Under the pieces are notes generated by a model. It was not told the origin of the DNA, searched no databases, and worked only from the letters and a program-made list of their open reading frames with translations. A stretch of DNA of 64,000 nt, from the NCBI GenBank assembly GCA_035361075.1, contig DAOSBX010000015.1, forward strand, positions 1 through 64,000, in the 5' to 3' direction. Each line of letters opens with the position of its first letter. Positions within the stretch are counted from its first letter, which is position 1. This stretch comes from Candidatus Hydrogenedens sp. GTDB taxonomy: Bacteria; Hydrogenedentota; Hydrogenedentia; Hydrogenedentales; Hydrogenedentaceae. Below, one piece after another: positions 1 through 10,454 of the stretch. Position numbers and translations under genes: made by a program.

Positions 1-359
1 CCTGCAAGGAAGCCAACCTTCCAATCTTTTACCCATTTCCCCAAAAAATAAAGGAGAATTATAGATAATATTCCAAAACAGATAGGTAAAAGTCTCCAAA
101 TCCAAATGGTATTCGGAAAAATACGTACCCAAAAGAAATATAGAACTAATCCTGCAGGTGAGAGTCCATATTCAGGAACATTTATAAACAGTAATTTAAT
201 ATTTGTCCACAGATCACATATTTTTATATTTGCTATATAGACATACTCTTCATGCCATATAGACTGTTCTGTAATACGGTATAAACGTAAAGCAAAAGCA
301 ACAAAGACGAGAAAAGATATAAGGAAATATTCTCTGTATTTGGATATATAATTGTTCAA
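1..359 (-). CDS. GT-C family glycosyltransferase (ArnT/PMT-like), N-terminal part only
   Basis: The minus strand is open from a TTG at 359 to the left edge and gives about 119 residues. After a short polar N-terminus comes a hydrophobic helix (about residues 11-22), then a loop carrying R-L-Y-R-x-T-E-Q-S-x-W-H-E-E. This matches the first extracytoplasmic loop of ArnT/PMT-like lipid-linked-sugar transferases, where an acidic pair after 'W' sits at the active site. Two more hydrophobic stretches follow. The family moves sugars from polyprenyl-phosphate carriers to lipid, protein or glycan outside the membrane. The C-terminal part lies beyond the window, so acceptor and subfamily cannot be named. 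No ATG is in frame near the start. TTG at 359 has an AAAGAG-like site about 9 bases upstream, and a TTG at 377 is an alternative. Confidence 0.6.
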   Translation of the reverse strand, partial: MNNYISKYREYFLISFLVFVAFALRLYRITEQSIWHEEYVYIANIKICDLWTNIKLLFINVPEYGLSPAGLVLYFFWVRIFPNTIWIWRLLPICFGILSIILLYFLGKWVKDWKVGFLA

Positions 360-419
360 TGCACAAACTCTTTGCAAATAATTTTTAACAAAATATTGGC
401 AAATTAGATATATATTAAC

Positions 420-1700
420 TTAACTAATTTTTGCGAGGATTTTTGCTAATCTCCTCTCCGATTGTATAGCAGAACGGACAGTATGATAGTTGATTTTCCA
501 TGCATGTGCCATATAATCCCACAAAAGATTATTGTTTTCATCAAATAATGGAAACCACTCCCCAACAGCATGATTTATAACATAATCCATAACAAAACGA
601 TGAACGTTTTCATATGCGTCAAAGTATTTTTCATCACCAAATAACAGGTAAGCATCTAACATAGCCACAAGTGTTTCCGCTTGCTGCCAGAATTCTTTAT
701 TTCTTTCTCGTGCAGGACCATCATTAGGACCTTCACAATAAACACCCCCTTTTTCCCAATCAATTCCATATTTTATACAATGGTCAAACATCTTTTTCAT
801 TTTTTCTTTATAGGGTTCTACATCCTCACCAAGAATATTCAATGTATGATTTAACAACCAACAAAATTCTACATTATGACCAAAACTGGTATTATTTAAA
901 GGCCTGCCTTCAGGGTCATCAGCATCACGGTCAGAACCCCAAACATTCTTAAATATAATAGCCCGTAAAGGTTTCCAATCAAAACTAAACTGTGCCATTC
1001 CTGTTCCATATTCAGGATGAACCATTTTATCAAAAATTAATTTAACTACATTCATGGTATCTTGTTTATGTTTTGGTGATCCTGTCGCTTCATATAAGTT
1101 TGTAAATGCTTCCATTAGATGCATGTGAACATCAAATGATTTTCTATCTCCACCATATACACCTGGTTTTTTAGGTGTCCAATCTCTCTCAAAAAATTCG
1201 CCAAATCCACCGTGTGCAATATCTACAGCCTGAGCCTTAATCGTTCTCCATGTTTCCTCCGCAAGTTCAAGGGCTTCTTCATCACCCGATGCCATTGCAT
1301 ATTCACTCAAACAATAAATACCAAAAGACTGTCCATACATAATTTTGCTCTGATCAATCGGAGTTCCATCCTTTTCTGTTATCCAAATCCATCCCTTATA
1401 CTGATTATCCCAAAAATGTTTCTTTAGAAATTCAACCCCTTGCTCTGCTATTTTCAGGTATTTTCCATCACCTAAATTAGCTCGATGTGCAGATGAATAA
1501 GTATAAATCATTCGTGCTTGACAAATAAGCGTCTTCTTTGTTTCTCCTGTAGGTCTGCCTTCACGGTCAAGATATGTCAAAAAACCACCATGTTCCTCAT
1601 CTACACCATGCGTTTCCCAGAAAGGGAGTAGTTCATTAAATAAATGATTTTGCATTTCTTTTAACAGTTTTTCAACACGCTCTTTTGTAACCATATTCAT
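420..1700 (-). CDS. AGE-family sugar 2-epimerase (N-acylglucosamine or cellobiose 2-epimerase type)
   Basis: The 426-residue product has the length and helix-rich (alpha/alpha)6-barrel pattern of the AGE superfamily, which epimerises C2 of N-acylglucosamine, cellobiose or related aldoses. Recognisable pieces are W-E-T-H-G-V-D-E-E-H-G-G-F with an L-D-R-E-G turn (28-48), the R-M-I-Y-T-Y-S helix (63-69), D-V-H-M-H-L-M-E-A (190-198) and G-H-N-V-E-F-C-W-L-L (274-283). The last two supply the histidines expected in the active centre. A C-terminal W-K-I-N-Y-H segment (about 400) is also typical. The overall wording is closer to cellobiose 2-epimerase than to renin-binding-protein AGE, but the substrate cannot be decided. 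Two starts are possible: ATG 1700 lies only 3 bases after AAGGA, and ATG 1694 lies 9 bases after it. The gene lies 60 bases before the glycosyltransferase on the same strand. Confidence 0.85.
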   Translation of the reverse strand: MNMVTKERVEKLLKEMQNHLFNELLPFWETHGVDEEHGGFLTYLDREGRPTGETKKTLICQARMIYTYSSAHRANLGDGKYLKIAEQGVEFLKKHFWDNQYKGWIWITEKDGTPIDQSKIMYGQSFGIYCLSEYAMASGDEEALELAEETWRTIKAQAVDIAHGGFGEFFERDWTPKKPGVYGGDRKSFDVHMHLMEAFTNLYEATGSPKHKQDTMNVVKLIFDKMVHPEYGTGMAQFSFDWKPLRAIIFKNVWGSDRDADDPEGRPLNNTSFGHNVEFCWLLNHTLNILGEDVEPYKEKMKKMFDHCIKYGIDWEKGGVYCEGPNDGPARERNKEFWQQAETLVAMLDAYLLFGDEKYFDAYENVHRFVMDYVINHAVGEWFPLFDENNNLLWDYMAHAWKINYHTVRSAIQSERRLAKILAKIS

Positions 1701-1831
1701 ATATCCTTATTTTTTATTGTTCGTTATTTTGCACCAATTAAGTTTATTATATTATGAAGTTTAAATGTAAATCACTTCAATAAGAAGCAAGACAAGTCAG
1801 ACTTGACCAAAAAAAATAAACATCCTTCCGC

Positions 1832-1861
1832 TTGAAATATTTTAATAAAAACTGATATACT
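1832..1861 (+). promoter_or_regulatory. Candidate sigma70-type promoter for tRNA-Arg
   Basis: TTGAAA (1832-1837), an 18-base spacer and TATACT (1856-1861) lie 33 bases before the tRNA. The match is good but not perfect, and the region is AT-rich, so this is only a plausible assignment. Confidence 0.4.
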
Positions 1862-1894
1862 TTTATTCTCAATTTAATAATGTTTTTATACGGT

Positions 1895-1971
1895 GTTCCC
1901 GTAGCTCAATTGGATAGAGCGCTTGGCTACGGACCAAGAGGCTGGGGGTTCAACTCCCTCCGGGAACGCCA
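1895..1971 (+). tRNA. tRNA-Arg (anticodon ACG)
   Basis: A complete cloverleaf is visible. The acceptor arm GTTCCCG (1895-1901) pairs with CGGGAAC (1961-1967), followed by discriminator G and an encoded CCA. The D-arm contains AGCTCAATTGGATAGAGC. The anticodon stem CTTGG/CCAAG encloses loop CTACGGA, giving anticodon ACG. The T-loop is TTCAACT. ACG is normally edited to ICG and reads CGU/CGC/CGA arginine codons. Confidence 0.97.
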
Positions 1972-2000
1972 TTTTTATTTTAAATTCTATCAGTAAACTC

Positions 2001-2029
2001 TTGACAAAAGTGTTAAAATAGTATATAAT
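2001..2029 (+). promoter_or_regulatory. Consensus sigma70 promoter upstream of clpX
   Basis: TTGACA (2001-2006) and TATAAT (2024-2029) are separated by exactly 17 bases, an exact match to the housekeeping-sigma consensus in both hexamers and spacing. It lies between the tRNA-Arg gene and clpX. Transcription would start near 2036, leaving a leader of about 85 bases before the clpX ATG at 2121. A second TTGACA at 2038-2043 has no good -10 partner. Confidence 0.75.
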
Positions 2030-2120
2030 ATTTATTCTTGACAATGTAATGTAAACGTAATATCAATTTTATGGTATTATATATATAAGTAACTTAAAAT
2101 GATTTGTTTGGAGTTATACT

Positions 2121-3398
2121 ATGAATCATTCACGTATCAAATCGGAGATTCCAACCTGTTCGTTTTGTGGTAAGAAACACAATGAAGTTTCTAAACTAAT
2201 CGCTGGACCTGATGTTAATATATGTGACGAGTGTGTTCGTCTTTGTGCTGATATTATAAGAGATGACCAAAACAGAAAAAGACACAGACGAACAGTAAAG
2301 GTACCTACACCTCGTGAAATTAAAGAATTTTTAGACCAGTATGTTATTGGGCAGGAGCAATCCAAACGCATTTTATCAGTGGCTGTTCATAATCACTATA
2401 AAAGAATTGCCTACGGTGGTGAAATTCAAGGTGTAGAAATACAAAAATCCAATGTTTTACTTATTGGTCCTTCTGGAAGTGGAAAAACATTACTTGCAGA
2501 GACTCTTGCCCGCATGCTTGATGTCCCATTTGCGATTGTTGATGCTACTACTTTAACTGAAGCAGGTTATGTAGGTGACGATGTAGAAAATATTATTCTA
2601 AAATTACTACAAAATGCTGAATTTGATATTGCTCGTGCTGAAACAGGCATTGTTTATATCGATGAAATTGACAAAATAGCACGAAAGAGTGATAGTCCAT
2701 CAATTACACGTGATGTGTCTGGTGAAGGTGTCCAACAGGCTTTACTAAAGATTTTAGAAGGAACTATATCAAATGTTCCACCACAAGGTGGTAGAAAACA
2801 CCCACAACAAGAATGCATTCAAGTTGATACGAAAAACATCCTCTTCATTTGTGGTGGTGCATTCAATGGATTAGAACGGATTATTCAAAAACGTGTCGGC
2901 AAAAATATCATTGGATTTAAAGCAGACATTAAGTCAAAGAAAGATTATAGTATCGGTGAACTGCTATCCATGGTAAAGCCTGAGGATTTAATTGCATTCG
3001 GTATGATACCTGAGTTTGTAGGTAGAGTTCCTGTAGTGGCAACTCTTCACGAACTTAATAAAAACGACTTGAAAAAGATTCTTGTCGAACCAAGAAATGC
3101 GATTACAAAACAATATGAAAAACTTTTTGAATTAGAAAATGTTAAATTACATTTTCCTGAAGAAACAATAGAAGCCATTGCTGATTATGCAATCAATAGA
3201 GAAACGGGAGCACGTGGTCTTCGCAGTATATTAGAAGAGATTATGCTTAACGTTATGTTTGAACTTCCATCGAGAAAAGATATTCGTGAATGCATCATTA
3301 CTCCTGGAGTTATTACAAAGTCTGAGGAACCTCTTTTCGTATACGAAAGTGATATTCACAATAAAGAAGATATTAAAAAGAACACCGCATCAGCTTAA
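2121..3398 (+). CDS. clpX: ATP-dependent Clp protease ATP-binding subunit ClpX
   Basis: The 425-residue protein is a full-length ClpX, the AAA+ unfoldase that recognises tagged substrates and threads them into ClpP. The N-terminal zinc-binding domain has Cys13, Cys16, Cys35 and Cys38 (C-x2-C...C-x2-C). The AAA+ domain follows with Walker A GPSGSGKT at 116-123, the pore-loop G-Y-V-G at 149-152 and Walker [10 protein letters not shown] at 177-185. A G-G-R-K-H segment matches the RKH substrate-recognition loop. The C-terminal D2 small domain is complete and ends in a short acidic/basic tail. clpP, the usual upstream neighbour, is absent, while lon follows 93 bases downstream as in the common tig-clpP-clpX-lon order. 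A consensus promoter lies upstream. Confidence 0.97.
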   Translation: MNHSRIKSEIPTCSFCGKKHNEVSKLIAGPDVNICDECVRLCADIIRDDQNRKRHRRTVKVPTPREIKEFLDQYVIGQEQSKRILSVAVHNHYKRIAYGGEIQGVEIQKSNVLLIGPSGSGKTLLAETLARMLDVPFAIVDATTLTEAGYVGDDVENIILKLLQNAEFDIARAETGIVYIDEIDKIARKSDSPSITRDVSGEGVQQALLKILEGTISNVPPQGGRKHPQQECIQVDTKNILFICGGAFNGLERIIQKRVGKNIIGFKADIKSKKDYSIGELLSMVKPEDLIAFGMIPEFVGRVPVVATLHELNKNDLKKILVEPRNAITKQYEKLFELENVKLHFPEETIEAIADYAINRETGARGLRSILEEIMLNVMFELPSRKDIRECIITPGVITKSEEPLFVYESDIHNKEDIKKNTASA

Positions 3399-3491
3399 AG
3401 ATTAGTATAATATCTCGTTTCACTGTTATATTTCACAACTATCACAAACACAAATCTGGATATAATTTATTTTATCTGCTGGGTTATTTTT

Positions 3492-5870
3492 ATGAAATCT
3501 AAAAAACAAAAGAGTAAAAGCACCATAATCAACGCAAACAGAATATTCGAACTACCTGTCCTTCCTGTCCATGATATTGTCCTCTTCCCAAAAACAACAA
3601 CACCATTACTGGTTTCAAGAGAGACCTCCGTTTGTGCAATAGAGGAGTCTATTCGTTCTTCTGAATTAATATTTATCGTCTTATCCAAAGAAAAAGCAGA
3701 TGACACAAAAGAAAAAGAAGCCTACCACAACACAGGAGTTATTGCACAAATCCAGCAAACGCTTGCACTTCCTAATGGGATTCTAAAAATTTTTGTTGAA
3801 ACACTTTCAAGAGGACACATAAAAGAATGGAAACAATTCGAACCCTTCATATCAGCAAAAATTGAACAAATCTCATTAGAATTTCCACAACAAAATCTTA
3901 ATCGTAATAAAGAATTACGAGCTCTTCGTTCTCTTATATTAAAAGAATTTAAAACATATATTACAGAAAACACAAAAATACCTATCGAAGTACTAAATAC
4001 CCTTAGAGAATGTGAGTCATATGAAGACTTTTCCAACATTATCTGTACTCATTTACATATTCATACTTTAGAAAGACAAAATTTGTTGGAAACACTTTCA
4101 TTGACCTCTCTTCTCAAAAAAATAGCAAAATACTTAATCCGAGAGAATCGACTATCACAAGAAGAAAAATTGCTATCCACAAGTATAAAGGAATACACCG
4201 ATGACGGCTCGGAACCATGGCTCACAGATAATCAAACCGAATCAGGTATTGATTTACAAGGGCTTTCTGATTATTTCTCAGACACTGAAGAATTAAAACA
4301 ACTTATAAATAAAACAAATCTTCCTCCCCATGTTTTAGAAAAAGCCAACTCTGAATTGAAACGATTAGAAAAACTACAAACATTTAGCCCTGAATCATCA
4401 ACTATTCGAGAATATATAGAATGGTTATGCAGTCTTCCATGGGATAAACGAACAAAAGACCAAATGGACCTTAACCGTGCCAAAAAAATTTTGGATAAAA
4501 ATCACTTTGGATTAGACAAAGTTAAAGACCGCATACTTGATTTTCTCGCTGTTCGAATATTAAGTGGAAACCTAACTAAAGGTCCTATTCTATGCTTTGT
4601 GGGACCTCCTGGTGTTGGGAAAACCTCCCTCGGCAATTCAATTGCATCAGCATTAGACCGCAAATTTATTCGTATGTCATTAGGAGGTATTCGTGACGAA
4701 GCAGAAATTCGAGGACATATGCGCACATACGTAGCATCTATGCCAGGCAGAATAATTCAGAATATAAAAAAGGCAAATGTAATAAACCCTGTTTTTGTAT
4801 TAGATGAAGTTGATAAAATTGGGAACGATTTTCGTGGTGACCCTGCTTCCGCATTACTTGAAGTCTTAGACCCTGAACAAAACAAATATTTCATGGACCA
4901 TTACCTCGATGTTGAGTTTGACTTATCAGAAATCTTTTTCATTGCCACTGCAAATTACGAATATGATATTCTTCCTCCTCTTTATGACCGTATGGAAATT
5001 ATTAAAATTCCAGGCTATACTCCTAATGAAAAGTTTGAAATTGCCATAAAATATTTAATCCCGAAACAAATAAAAATAGCAGGATTACATAAAAAGGACC
5101 TTGTTTTTAAACCTGATACTATTCGCTATTTAATATCTAAATATACAGAAGAATCTGGGGTTCGTGAATTAGAACGTCAGATATCAGGAATCATAAGAAA
5201 AGTGGCTCGCTGGATTGTAACAAATGTAAAAAAGCCACCAATTATCCTCACACAAGAAGAAGTAGAAAACATTTTAGGACCACCTATATATTCACGTTCT
5301 CAAACAATAAAAAATCTAAGCAGTGGCGTTGCAGTAGGATTGGCTTGGACTCCATACGGTGGAATAGTTCAAATTATAGAGACAAGCATCATGAAAGGGA
5401 AGGGTAGCCTTCTTTGCACAGGTCAATTAGGTTCGGTTATGACAGAATCAGCACAAACTGCCTTAACATATATTCGTGCCAATGCCTCGCATTTTAAACT
5501 CTCCCCTGATTTTTATAAGCAATTAGATATTCATGTGCACGCACCTGAGGCTTCTATCCCAAAAGACGGTCCATCTGCTGGCATTACTATAGCAGTATCT
5601 ATTTTGTCATCACTCTTAAAGCAATCCATAAAAGAAGGGGTAGCTATGACAGGTGAAATTACTCTTACAGGCAGAATATTGCCTGTAGGCGGAATCCGTG
5701 AAAAATTGCTTGCGGCGCACACCTTAGGTATTCGTGAAGTTATCCTTCCAAAAGAAAATGAAAAAGACATTAGAGAACTACCGAATGAAATCAAAAAAAG
5801 CCTAAAATTCATTTTCGTCGAGAACATGAAACAGGTGTTCGAGGTAGTCTTCCCGAAACAACTTGCATAA
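3492..5870 (+). CDS. lon: Endopeptidase La (Lon protease)
   Basis: The product is a 792-residue LonA-type ATP-dependent serine protease of the cytosol, which degrades damaged and regulatory proteins. An N-terminal substrate-binding LAN domain (about 16-210, beginning L-P-V-L-P-V-H-D-I-V-L-F-P) is followed by a coiled helical linker. The AAA+ module has G-P-P-G-V-G-K-T near 371-378 and V-L-D-E-V-D-K. The C-terminal protease domain has the catalytic serine in P-K-D-G-P-S-A-G-I near 694 and the catalytic lysine in G-G-I-R-E-K-L-L-A-A-H near 737. Spacing and length agree with E. coli Lon. The gene follows clpX with a 93-base gap and no visible hairpin, so the two may be co-transcribed. No HAIR/CIRCE element was recognised. 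Confidence 0.97.
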   Translation: MKSKKQKSKSTIINANRIFELPVLPVHDIVLFPKTTTPLLVSRETSVCAIEESIRSSELIFIVLSKEKADDTKEKEAYHNTGVIAQIQQTLALPNGILKIFVETLSRGHIKEWKQFEPFISAKIEQISLEFPQQNLNRNKELRALRSLILKEFKTYITENTKIPIEVLNTLRECESYEDFSNIICTHLHIHTLERQNLLETLSLTSLLKKIAKYLIRENRLSQEEKLLSTSIKEYTDDGSEPWLTDNQTESGIDLQGLSDYFSDTEELKQLINKTNLPPHVLEKANSELKRLEKLQTFSPESSTIREYIEWLCSLPWDKRTKDQMDLNRAKKILDKNHFGLDKVKDRILDFLAVRILSGNLTKGPILCFVGPPGVGKTSLGNSIASALDRKFIRMSLGGIRDEAEIRGHMRTYVASMPGRIIQNIKKANVINPVFVLDEVDKIGNDFRGDPASALLEVLDPEQNKYFMDHYLDVEFDLSEIFFIATANYEYDILPPLYDRMEIIKIPGYTPNEKFEIAIKYLIPKQIKIAGLHKKDLVFKPDTIRYLISKYTEESGVRELERQISGIIRKVARWIVTNVKKPPIILTQEEVENILGPPIYSRSQTIKNLSSGVAVGLAWTPYGGIVQIIETSIMKGKGSLLCTGQLGSVMTESAQTALTYIRANASHFKLSPDFYKQLDIHVHAPEASIPKDGPSAGITIAVSILSSLLKQSIKEGVAMTGEITLTGRILPVGGIREKLLAAHTLGIREVILPKENEKDIRELPNEIKKSLKFIFVENMKQVFEVVFPKQLA

Positions 5871-5925
5871 CTATCTAACTAAGTTAAAAACCCATATTCC
5901 CTTTTATGTAAAACTATATAAAAAT

Positions 5926-5934
5926 TGCTATAAT
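5926..5934 (+). promoter_or_regulatory. Extended -10 promoter element upstream of leuS
   Basis: TGC directly precedes TATAAT (5929-5934), giving the TGN-TATAAT extended -10 form. No good -35 hexamer lies at the expected distance, which is normal for this class. The leader to the leuS ATG would be about 50 bases. Confidence 0.4.
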
Positions 5935-5990
5935 TTATTTAATTTCTTTTTATTCCTTTGTTAATCATATTTATATTGGAGGTGTTTTTT

Positions 5991-8519
5991 ATGTCTGAAG
6001 GCATATATAACCACATTAAGATAGAAAAAAAGTGGCAAAAATACTGGCTTGACAATAAAACATTTAAATCTGTTATTGATTATTCTAAACCTAAATACTA
6101 TGTTTTAGACATGTTTCCTTATCCCAGTGGAGATGGGCTCCATGTAGGACATCCTGAAGGATACACTGCTACTGATATAGTGGCACGATATAAAAGAATG
6201 AAAGGGTTTAATGTATTACATCCGATGGGTTGGGATGCATTTGGTTTGCCTGCTGAAAGACATGCTGTGCGAACAGGAGAACATCCAGCAGTTGTAACAA
6301 AAAAGAATTGCGACACATTCCGTAGACAAATTCAGGCACTTGGCCTTTCTTATGATTGGGACCGTGAAATTAACACCACTGACCCCTCTTATTATAAATG
6401 GACACAATGGATATTCACTGTCTTATTTGAACGGGGACTTGCCTATGAAACCGAAGCCCCTGTGAACTGGTGCCCTGCTTTGGGAACTGTTTTAGCAAAT
6501 GAAGAGGTTAAAGATGGCAAATACGTTGAAACAGGAGACCCCGTCGAAAAAAAACTGATGAGACAATGGATGCTAAAAATTACCGCTTATGCTGAGAGAT
6601 TATTAGAAGACCTTAATGAATTAGACTGGCCACCTGGAATAATAGCCATGCAGAGAGAATGGATCGGGAAAAGTGAAGGAGCAGACGTAGACTTTGGTAT
6701 CGATGGAACCAATATGAAATTTACAGTATTTACTACACGTCCTGATACCCTTTTTGGTGCTACCTATTGCGTACTGGCTCCAGAACATCCCTTCGTATTA
6801 GAAATAACAAAGCCCGAATATATGGCAGAAGTAAAAAAATATGTAGAACAATCTACAAAGAAAAGTGCCCAAGAACGGATGAAAGATGAGAAAGAAAAAA
6901 CAGGTGTTTTTACGGGTGCCTATGCTATAAACCCAGTAAATAATGAAAAGATACCTATTTGGATTGCTGATTATGTATTAGCAGAATACGGTTACGGTGC
7001 AATTATGGCTGTACCTGCTCACGATACCCGTGACTACGAATTTGCAAGAAAATATAACCTTCCTATCATTGAGGTCGTTTCTGGCGGTGATATTTCAAAA
7101 GAAGCATACACAGGCGATGGAATTCTTGTCAATTCACCATTAATCAATGGGCTTACAGTCCCAGAAGCAAAGAAAAAAATCACAAAATGGTTAGAAGAAA
7201 AGGGTTTAGGTAAAGCAACAGTAAACTACAAACTTCGTGACTGGCTCTTTTCAAGACAAAGATATTGGGGAGAACCTTTCCCGATTATTCGACTTGCTGA
7301 TGGAACAGTTAAAGTAGTTCCTCTTAAAGATTTACCTGTCCTCCTCCCTGAATTAGATAATTACAAACCAACAGAAACAGGAGAACCACCTCTTGCACGT
7401 GCCAAAGATTGGGTTCAAACTATTGACCCCGAAACAGGTCAACCTGCTACACGTGAAACAAACACCATGCCACAGTGGGCAGGTTCATGCTGGTATTTCC
7501 TCAGATTCGTTGACCCTCAAAATGATAAGGAAGCATGGTCAAAAGAAGCAGAACAATATTGGATGCCTGTTGACCTATATATTGGTGGTGCAGAACACGC
7601 AGTGTTGCACCTACTTTATTCACGTTTCTGGCATAAAGTACTCTACGATGCAGGTTATGTTTCTACTAAAGAGCCCTTTAAAAAACTCTTTAATCAAGGG
7701 ATGATTCTTGCCTATTCATATCAGGATAAAAATGGAAAATACTACTATCCTCATCAGGTCGAACAAAGAGACGGTCAATGGTATGTTAAAGGCACAGATA
7801 TACCTGTGGAAACAAAAATCGAGAAAATGAGCAAGTCCCGCTACAATGTGGTAAATCCAGATGAAGTTATTGAAAAATACGGTGCGGATGCTATGCGAAT
7901 GTATGAAATGTTTATGGGACCTTTAGATAGAGACAAACCATGGACAGATGAAGGAATTCAAGGTGTTTATAGGTTTCTACGAAGAATTTGGACACTTTTC
8001 GTCGATGATAACGGGAATATTTCCACACGATTTGTTTCTTCTGGCGGTGACCCTACTATCGAAAAAGAACTGCACAAAACAATCAAGGCTGTATCTGAAG
8101 ACATTGAAAACCTCCAATTCAACACCGCTATCGCTAAAATGATGGAATTTGCAAATTCCGCAAACAAAACAGAGAAAATTGATAAACATATTGGTGAAAA
8201 ATTTATACTTATTCTCTCACCATTTGCCCCTCATATCGCTGAGGAAATATGGCAAAAGTTAGGACATAATCAGACATTAGCATACGAACCCTGGCCCGAA
8301 TATGACGAAAACCTTATCAAAGAAGATACTATAGAAATACCCATTCAGGTAAATGGAAAATTAAGAGGGAAAATTACAATATCTGTAAATTCGAGCGACA
8401 AAGAAATTCTGGAACAAGCCCGTAAAGAGGAAAAGATATTGCCTCATTTAACAGGCAAACAAATAGTTAAAGAGATATATGTTCCAGGAAAATTAATAAA
8501 TTTTGTGGTTAAAGGATAG
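5991..8519 (+). CDS. leuS: Leucyl-tRNA synthetase
   Basis: A class I aminoacyl-tRNA synthetase of 842 residues that charges tRNA-Leu. The Rossmann fold begins [12 protein letters not shown] (HIGH-type signature, about 43-54). The CP1 editing domain (about 220-410) has T-R-P-D-T-L-F-G-A and the [12 protein letters not shown] segment that forms the editing pocket. The K-M-S-K-S loop is near 611. An anticodon-binding helical domain and a C-terminal V-N-G-K-L-R-G-K domain complete it. ATG 5991 is chosen because GGAGGT stands 7 bases upstream; the frame is open farther back to a TTG at 5958, but those residues do not resemble LeuRS. The gene is separated from lon by 120 bases that include an extended -10 promoter. 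Confidence 0.97.
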   Translation: MSEGIYNHIKIEKKWQKYWLDNKTFKSVIDYSKPKYYVLDMFPYPSGDGLHVGHPEGYTATDIVARYKRMKGFNVLHPMGWDAFGLPAERHAVRTGEHPAVVTKKNCDTFRRQIQALGLSYDWDREINTTDPSYYKWTQWIFTVLFERGLAYETEAPVNWCPALGTVLANEEVKDGKYVETGDPVEKKLMRQWMLKITAYAERLLEDLNELDWPPGIIAMQREWIGKSEGADVDFGIDGTNMKFTVFTTRPDTLFGATYCVLAPEHPFVLEITKPEYMAEVKKYVEQSTKKSAQERMKDEKEKTGVFTGAYAINPVNNEKIPIWIADYVLAEYGYGAIMAVPAHDTRDYEFARKYNLPIIEVVSGGDISKEAYTGDGILVNSPLINGLTVPEAKKKITKWLEEKGLGKATVNYKLRDWLFSRQRYWGEPFPIIRLADGTVKVVPLKDLPVLLPELDNYKPTETGEPPLARAKDWVQTIDPETGQPATRETNTMPQWAGSCWYFLRFVDPQNDKEAWSKEAEQYWMPVDLYIGGAEHAVLHLLYSRFWHKVLYDAGYVSTKEPFKKLFNQGMILAYSYQDKNGKYYYPHQVEQRDGQWYVKGTDIPVETKIEKMSKSRYNVVNPDEVIEKYGADAMRMYEMFMGPLDRDKPWTDEGIQGVYRFLRRIWTLFVDDNGNISTRFVSSGGDPTIEKELHKTIKAVSEDIENLQFNTAIAKMMEFANSANKTEKIDKHIGEKFILILSPFAPHIAEEIWQKLGHNQTLAYEPWPEYDENLIKEDTIEIPIQVNGKLRGKITISVNSSDKEILEQARKEEKILPHLTGKQIVKEIYVPGKLINFVVKG

Positions 8520-8537
8520 CTCAAAGGACATTTTGAC

Positions 8538-10436
8538 GTGCTCACTTCCTTTACAAAAAAACTAACTATTATCATAATCCCTTTTATTATATTTACTCTA
8601 TCTTCCTTTTTATCATACGGAGAAAAAATTTCTTATTCAGATGTTTATAACGTGAAAGAATTAGGTGCAAAAGGTGATGGGATTACTGACGATACAGAGG
8701 CCATTCAAAATGCTCTAAATGTGGCTGGTGAAAAAAATGGAGGAATAGTGTTCTTACCTGTTGGTTCATATCTCATTAAAGGGAATTTGATTATACCTGA
8801 AAATGTAACCCTTGAAGGGATATGGCGTGCTCCTTTCCGTGGAGAACCAACAAAAGCAGGTAGCGTTTTACTTGCTGTTGCTGGTAAAGGAGAAGCCGAT
8901 GGAACACCTTTTATTCGGGTTAATACAAGTTCTATATTGAAAGGTTTTGCGGTTTTTTATCCCGAACAAACAAAAACAGACCCACCTATCCCCTACCCAT
9001 GGACAATACAATGTAATGGCTCTGCCGATGATGTTTCTCTATTAGATTTAACACTTATCAATCCATATAAAGCCATTGATTTCGGAACATTTCCAGCAGG
9101 TAGACATAAAATAAAAAATATACATGCATATCCCCTATACCGTGGCCTTTACATCAATCAATGTTATGATGTAGGTAGAATCGAAGATATTCATTTTTGG
9201 CCATTCTGGGATTTAAATCCAAATAGCCCTCTCTGGAAATTTACTCAAAGAGAAGGAATTGCCTTTATTATAGGCAAAACCGATGGAGAAATGGGCTATA
9301 ACCTTTTTAGTATCTTTTACTCAATTGGTATGCAATTCATTGCTGGACCTATATACGATGAAAATAGAAATATAACAAAATATTTACCTGGAAGTGGGAC
9401 ATATACCCATTGTTATATGGATATTACTCCATGTGCTATAAAAGTAGAGAATGCAATGGAAAATGCAGGCATAACCTTTCTAAACTCATCTTTTATGGCA
9501 AAGGTTGTAGTAAGTCCCTCTAATCGAGGTCCCGTTAAATTTGTTGGCTGTGGTTTCTGGGGTACAAAAGACTTAGATTATCAAGTTCTCACCGAAGGAC
9601 ACGGAAGTGTTACCTTTGATGCCTGTCATTTCAGTGGTTGGGACCGTATCTCTAAAGGATTTCCATGTATCAGCGCTAATAATCGCTATCTAATCATATC
9701 TAATTGCGAATTTATTGGAACCTCTATTGAAAAACCTATTATTCAATTAGGACCCAGAATCCGTTCAGGAATTATTAATTCTAATATAAGTCATGGTAAT
9801 TTTGAAATCACAAATAACACATTAAAATCTGCCAACATTATCATTAGAGACAATGTAGGAACACCGAAAACTAATTTTGTATTAGATTGGACATTGTTAG
9901 GTCCTTTCCCAAACCCACCGATAGATACATCAACCAATCCCGAAATTTCTCGTGAAGGCTTCAATAAAGACTATTTAGAAGTTTTAGGTGGAGAAGAAAA
10001 AGCAGAAATACCAATAAATACAGATATAAATAAACTTAAAAAAATATATAACGATATTAAAATTGTTCCTTTCAATTCATCAAAAAATAAATCTACGAAG
10101 GTTAAACTTCATGAAATATTTGGTTTAGAACCAGGTATTGTTTATGCTTTCACGTATATTTATTCAAAAGAAAAACAAAATGCACTGTTTGAATTAGGTA
10201 TGAATGATGGTGGAAAAGTGTTTTTGAATGGAAAAGAGGTCTATTCACGATTCACTAAAGAAGGTATGACGTGTGAATCTGGAACAGATTCTTTTACATC
10301 GGATTTAATGAATGGTTATAATACCCTTCTTTTGAAAATTGAAAATTTAGGTGGAAAGTGGGAATTTATATTAGAAATTTACCCAGACATAGAAGAAACA
10401 ATACAAATAACAACACAAAAATATATAAACAATTAA
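8538..10436 (+). CDS. Exported right-handed beta-helix protein, pectate lyase 3/GH28-like
   Basis: A 632-residue secreted protein starting at GTG 8538, with AAAGGA upstream. Residues 1-28 form a signal peptide (two Lys, then a long hydrophobic core). The segment at about 35-75 reads V-K-E-L-G-A-K-G-D-G-I-T-D-D-T-E-A-I-Q followed by G-x-V-F-L-P-x-G-S-Y, the hallmark N-terminus of the pectate-lyase-3 superfamily (polysaccharide lyases, GH28 and GH55 relatives, phage tailspikes). A parallel beta-helix follows to about 450. A C-terminal domain (about 500-620) has a jelly-roll/PA14-like character with F-E-L-G-M-N-D-G-G-K-V-F-L-N-G-K. Catalytic residues cannot be assigned, so substrate and activity are unknown. 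It is followed after 18 bases by an MBOAT gene, hinting at processing of an exopolysaccharide that those genes acylate. Confidence 0.75.
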   Translation: MLTSFTKKLTIIIIPFIIFTLSSFLSYGEKISYSDVYNVKELGAKGDGITDDTEAIQNALNVAGEKNGGIVFLPVGSYLIKGNLIIPENVTLEGIWRAPFRGEPTKAGSVLLAVAGKGEADGTPFIRVNTSSILKGFAVFYPEQTKTDPPIPYPWTIQCNGSADDVSLLDLTLINPYKAIDFGTFPAGRHKIKNIHAYPLYRGLYINQCYDVGRIEDIHFWPFWDLNPNSPLWKFTQREGIAFIIGKTDGEMGYNLFSIFYSIGMQFIAGPIYDENRNITKYLPGSGTYTHCYMDITPCAIKVENAMENAGITFLNSSFMAKVVVSPSNRGPVKFVGCGFWGTKDLDYQVLTEGHGSVTFDACHFSGWDRISKGFPCISANNRYLIISNCEFIGTSIEKPIIQLGPRIRSGIINSNISHGNFEITNNTLKSANIIIRDNVGTPKTNFVLDWTLLGPFPNPPIDTSTNPEISREGFNKDYLEVLGGEEKAEIPINTDINKLKKIYNDIKIVPFNSSKNKSTKVKLHEIFGLEPGIVYAFTYIYSKEKQNALFELGMNDGGKVFLNGKEVYSRFTKEGMTCESGTDSFTSDLMNGYNTLLLKIENLGGKWEFILEIYPDIEETIQITTQKYINN

Positions 10437-10454
10437 TCATAAATACATAATACT

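Noticed and set aside
5958..5990. Extra N-terminal residues of leuS from an upstream TTG
   Set aside because: GGAGGT lies between this TTG and ATG 5991 at proper spacing for the ATG, and the extra residues are unlike LeuRS.
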